Positions 63,800 through 64,000 of a DNA stretch of 64,000 nt are shown here, piece after piece; position 1 is the first letter of the stretch; the number at the start of each line of letters is the position of its first letter. Where the stretch lies: assembly GCF_009193215.1 (NCBI RefSeq), contig NZ_VYVA01000004.1, positions 1 to 64,000 on the forward strand. The letters are read 5' to 3'. Under the pieces are notes generated by a model. It searched no databases and was not told where the DNA came from. It was given only the letters and a program-made list of their open reading frames with translations. Both the position numbers and the translations under genes were made by a program. The DNA comes from Flavicella marina (GTDB taxonomy: Bacteria > Bacteroidota > Bacteroidia > Flavobacteriales > Flavobacteriaceae).

Positions 63800-63829
63800 C
63801 AAAAATAAGAATGTTATCGAATTAACAAT
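63800..63829 (-). promoter_or_regulatory. Promoter of aroQ
   Basis: The minus strand reads ATTG, 18 nt, then TATTTTTG (63800-63807), a close match to the Bacteroidetes -33/-7 pattern. The aroQ ATG follows about 21 nt after. I see no clear separate promoter in the 75 nt between aroQ and wzm. Confidence 0.55.
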
Positions 63830-63904
63830 GACTATTTTCAATTTTCTTAGAAAACTCGCCTCTTTAAATCATATATCTTTATACTTTTTAATACCTTTAC
63901 TCGC

Positions 63905-64000
63905 ATGAAATGGTTGCAATTTTTAAACGATTACAAACTTTATTTACAAATTGAAAGAAGCATGTCTTTCAATACAATTGACAGCTATAGTCGAGACATT
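63905..64000 (+). CDS. xerD: 5' end of tyrosine recombinase XerD-like gene
   Basis: 32 residues are visible, starting MKWLQFLNDYKLYLQIERSM and continuing into SFNTIDSYSRDI, then the window ends. This is the SAM-like N-terminal domain of XerC/XerD recombinases (YLxIERxMSxNTxxSYxRD), which resolve chromosome dimers at dif. The aroQ-xerD divergence is common in Flavobacteria. The call XerD rather than XerC rests on the neighbourhood and the close match of the start, and the catalytic domain is not in the window. Confidence 0.75.
   Translation, partial: MKWLQFLNDYKLYLQIERSMSFNTIDSYSRDI

Overview
The window comes from a low-GC member of the Bacteroidetes, most likely a marine-type Flavobacteriaceae; I cannot fix the genus. 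The evidence is the Bacteroidetes promoter form (TTTG, about 19 nt, TAnnTTTG) before pyrG, weak or absent Shine-Dalgarno sites, the DUF4290-murA pair, a DnaJ with only two zinc repeats, and a 5'-end fragment that looks like the second half of a split transketolase.

Bases 1-29,600 are mostly chromosomal core: an outer-membrane barrel, a lipoprotein with two RskA-like domains, a Crp-type regulator, two unrelated aconitases in tandem (AcnA type and AcnB), RNase P RNA, grpE-dnaJ, murA, a DUF4290 protein, a polyphosphate-glucokinase-type ROK kinase, pyrG-yidC, a membrane hydrolase, an acyltransferase-fold protein, a phosphoesterase, a tandem pair of near-duplicate lipoproteins, a NudK-type Nudix hydrolase, a monothiol thioredoxin-fold protein, two oxidoreductases, pcm and a dicarboxylate symporter. 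Many transcription units end in clear hairpin terminators. A roughly 99-bp tandem repeat array bounded by 15-bp inverted repeats fills the gap after yidC.

Bases 30,249-63,289 are one long block of surface-polysaccharide genes, all on the minus strand, with overlapping or adjacent ends and no obvious internal terminator. Read in the direction of transcription they encode: an ABC exporter (Wzm, and Wzt with a C-terminal extension), a nitroreductase-like protein, a pyruvyl transferase, many GT2/GT4 glycosyltransferases, an Alg5-like polyprenyl-phosphate glycosyltransferase beside a GT-C membrane protein, NeuB-NeuC-NeuA, a D-2-hydroxyacid dehydrogenase, an AsnB amidotransferase, an MBOAT/SGNH pair, a CMP-Kdo synthetase beside a possible GT42-like transferase, an O-antigen polymerase/ligase, a PaaK/CapK-like adenylate-forming enzyme and a WcaJ-type initiating sugar transferase. 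The likely product is an undecaprenyl-linked glycan containing a nonulosonic acid and perhaps Kdo, decorated with acyl, pyruvyl or amide groups and exported by the ABC system. aroQ lies just upstream and xerD starts divergently at the right edge.

I found no CRISPR array, tRNA, insertion sequence or defence system. The most interesting points are the ulosonate part of the glycan locus, a natural Cys-to-Asp change at the MurA active site, the sigma54-like promoter before grpE, and the hairpin-rich leader upstream of rnpB.
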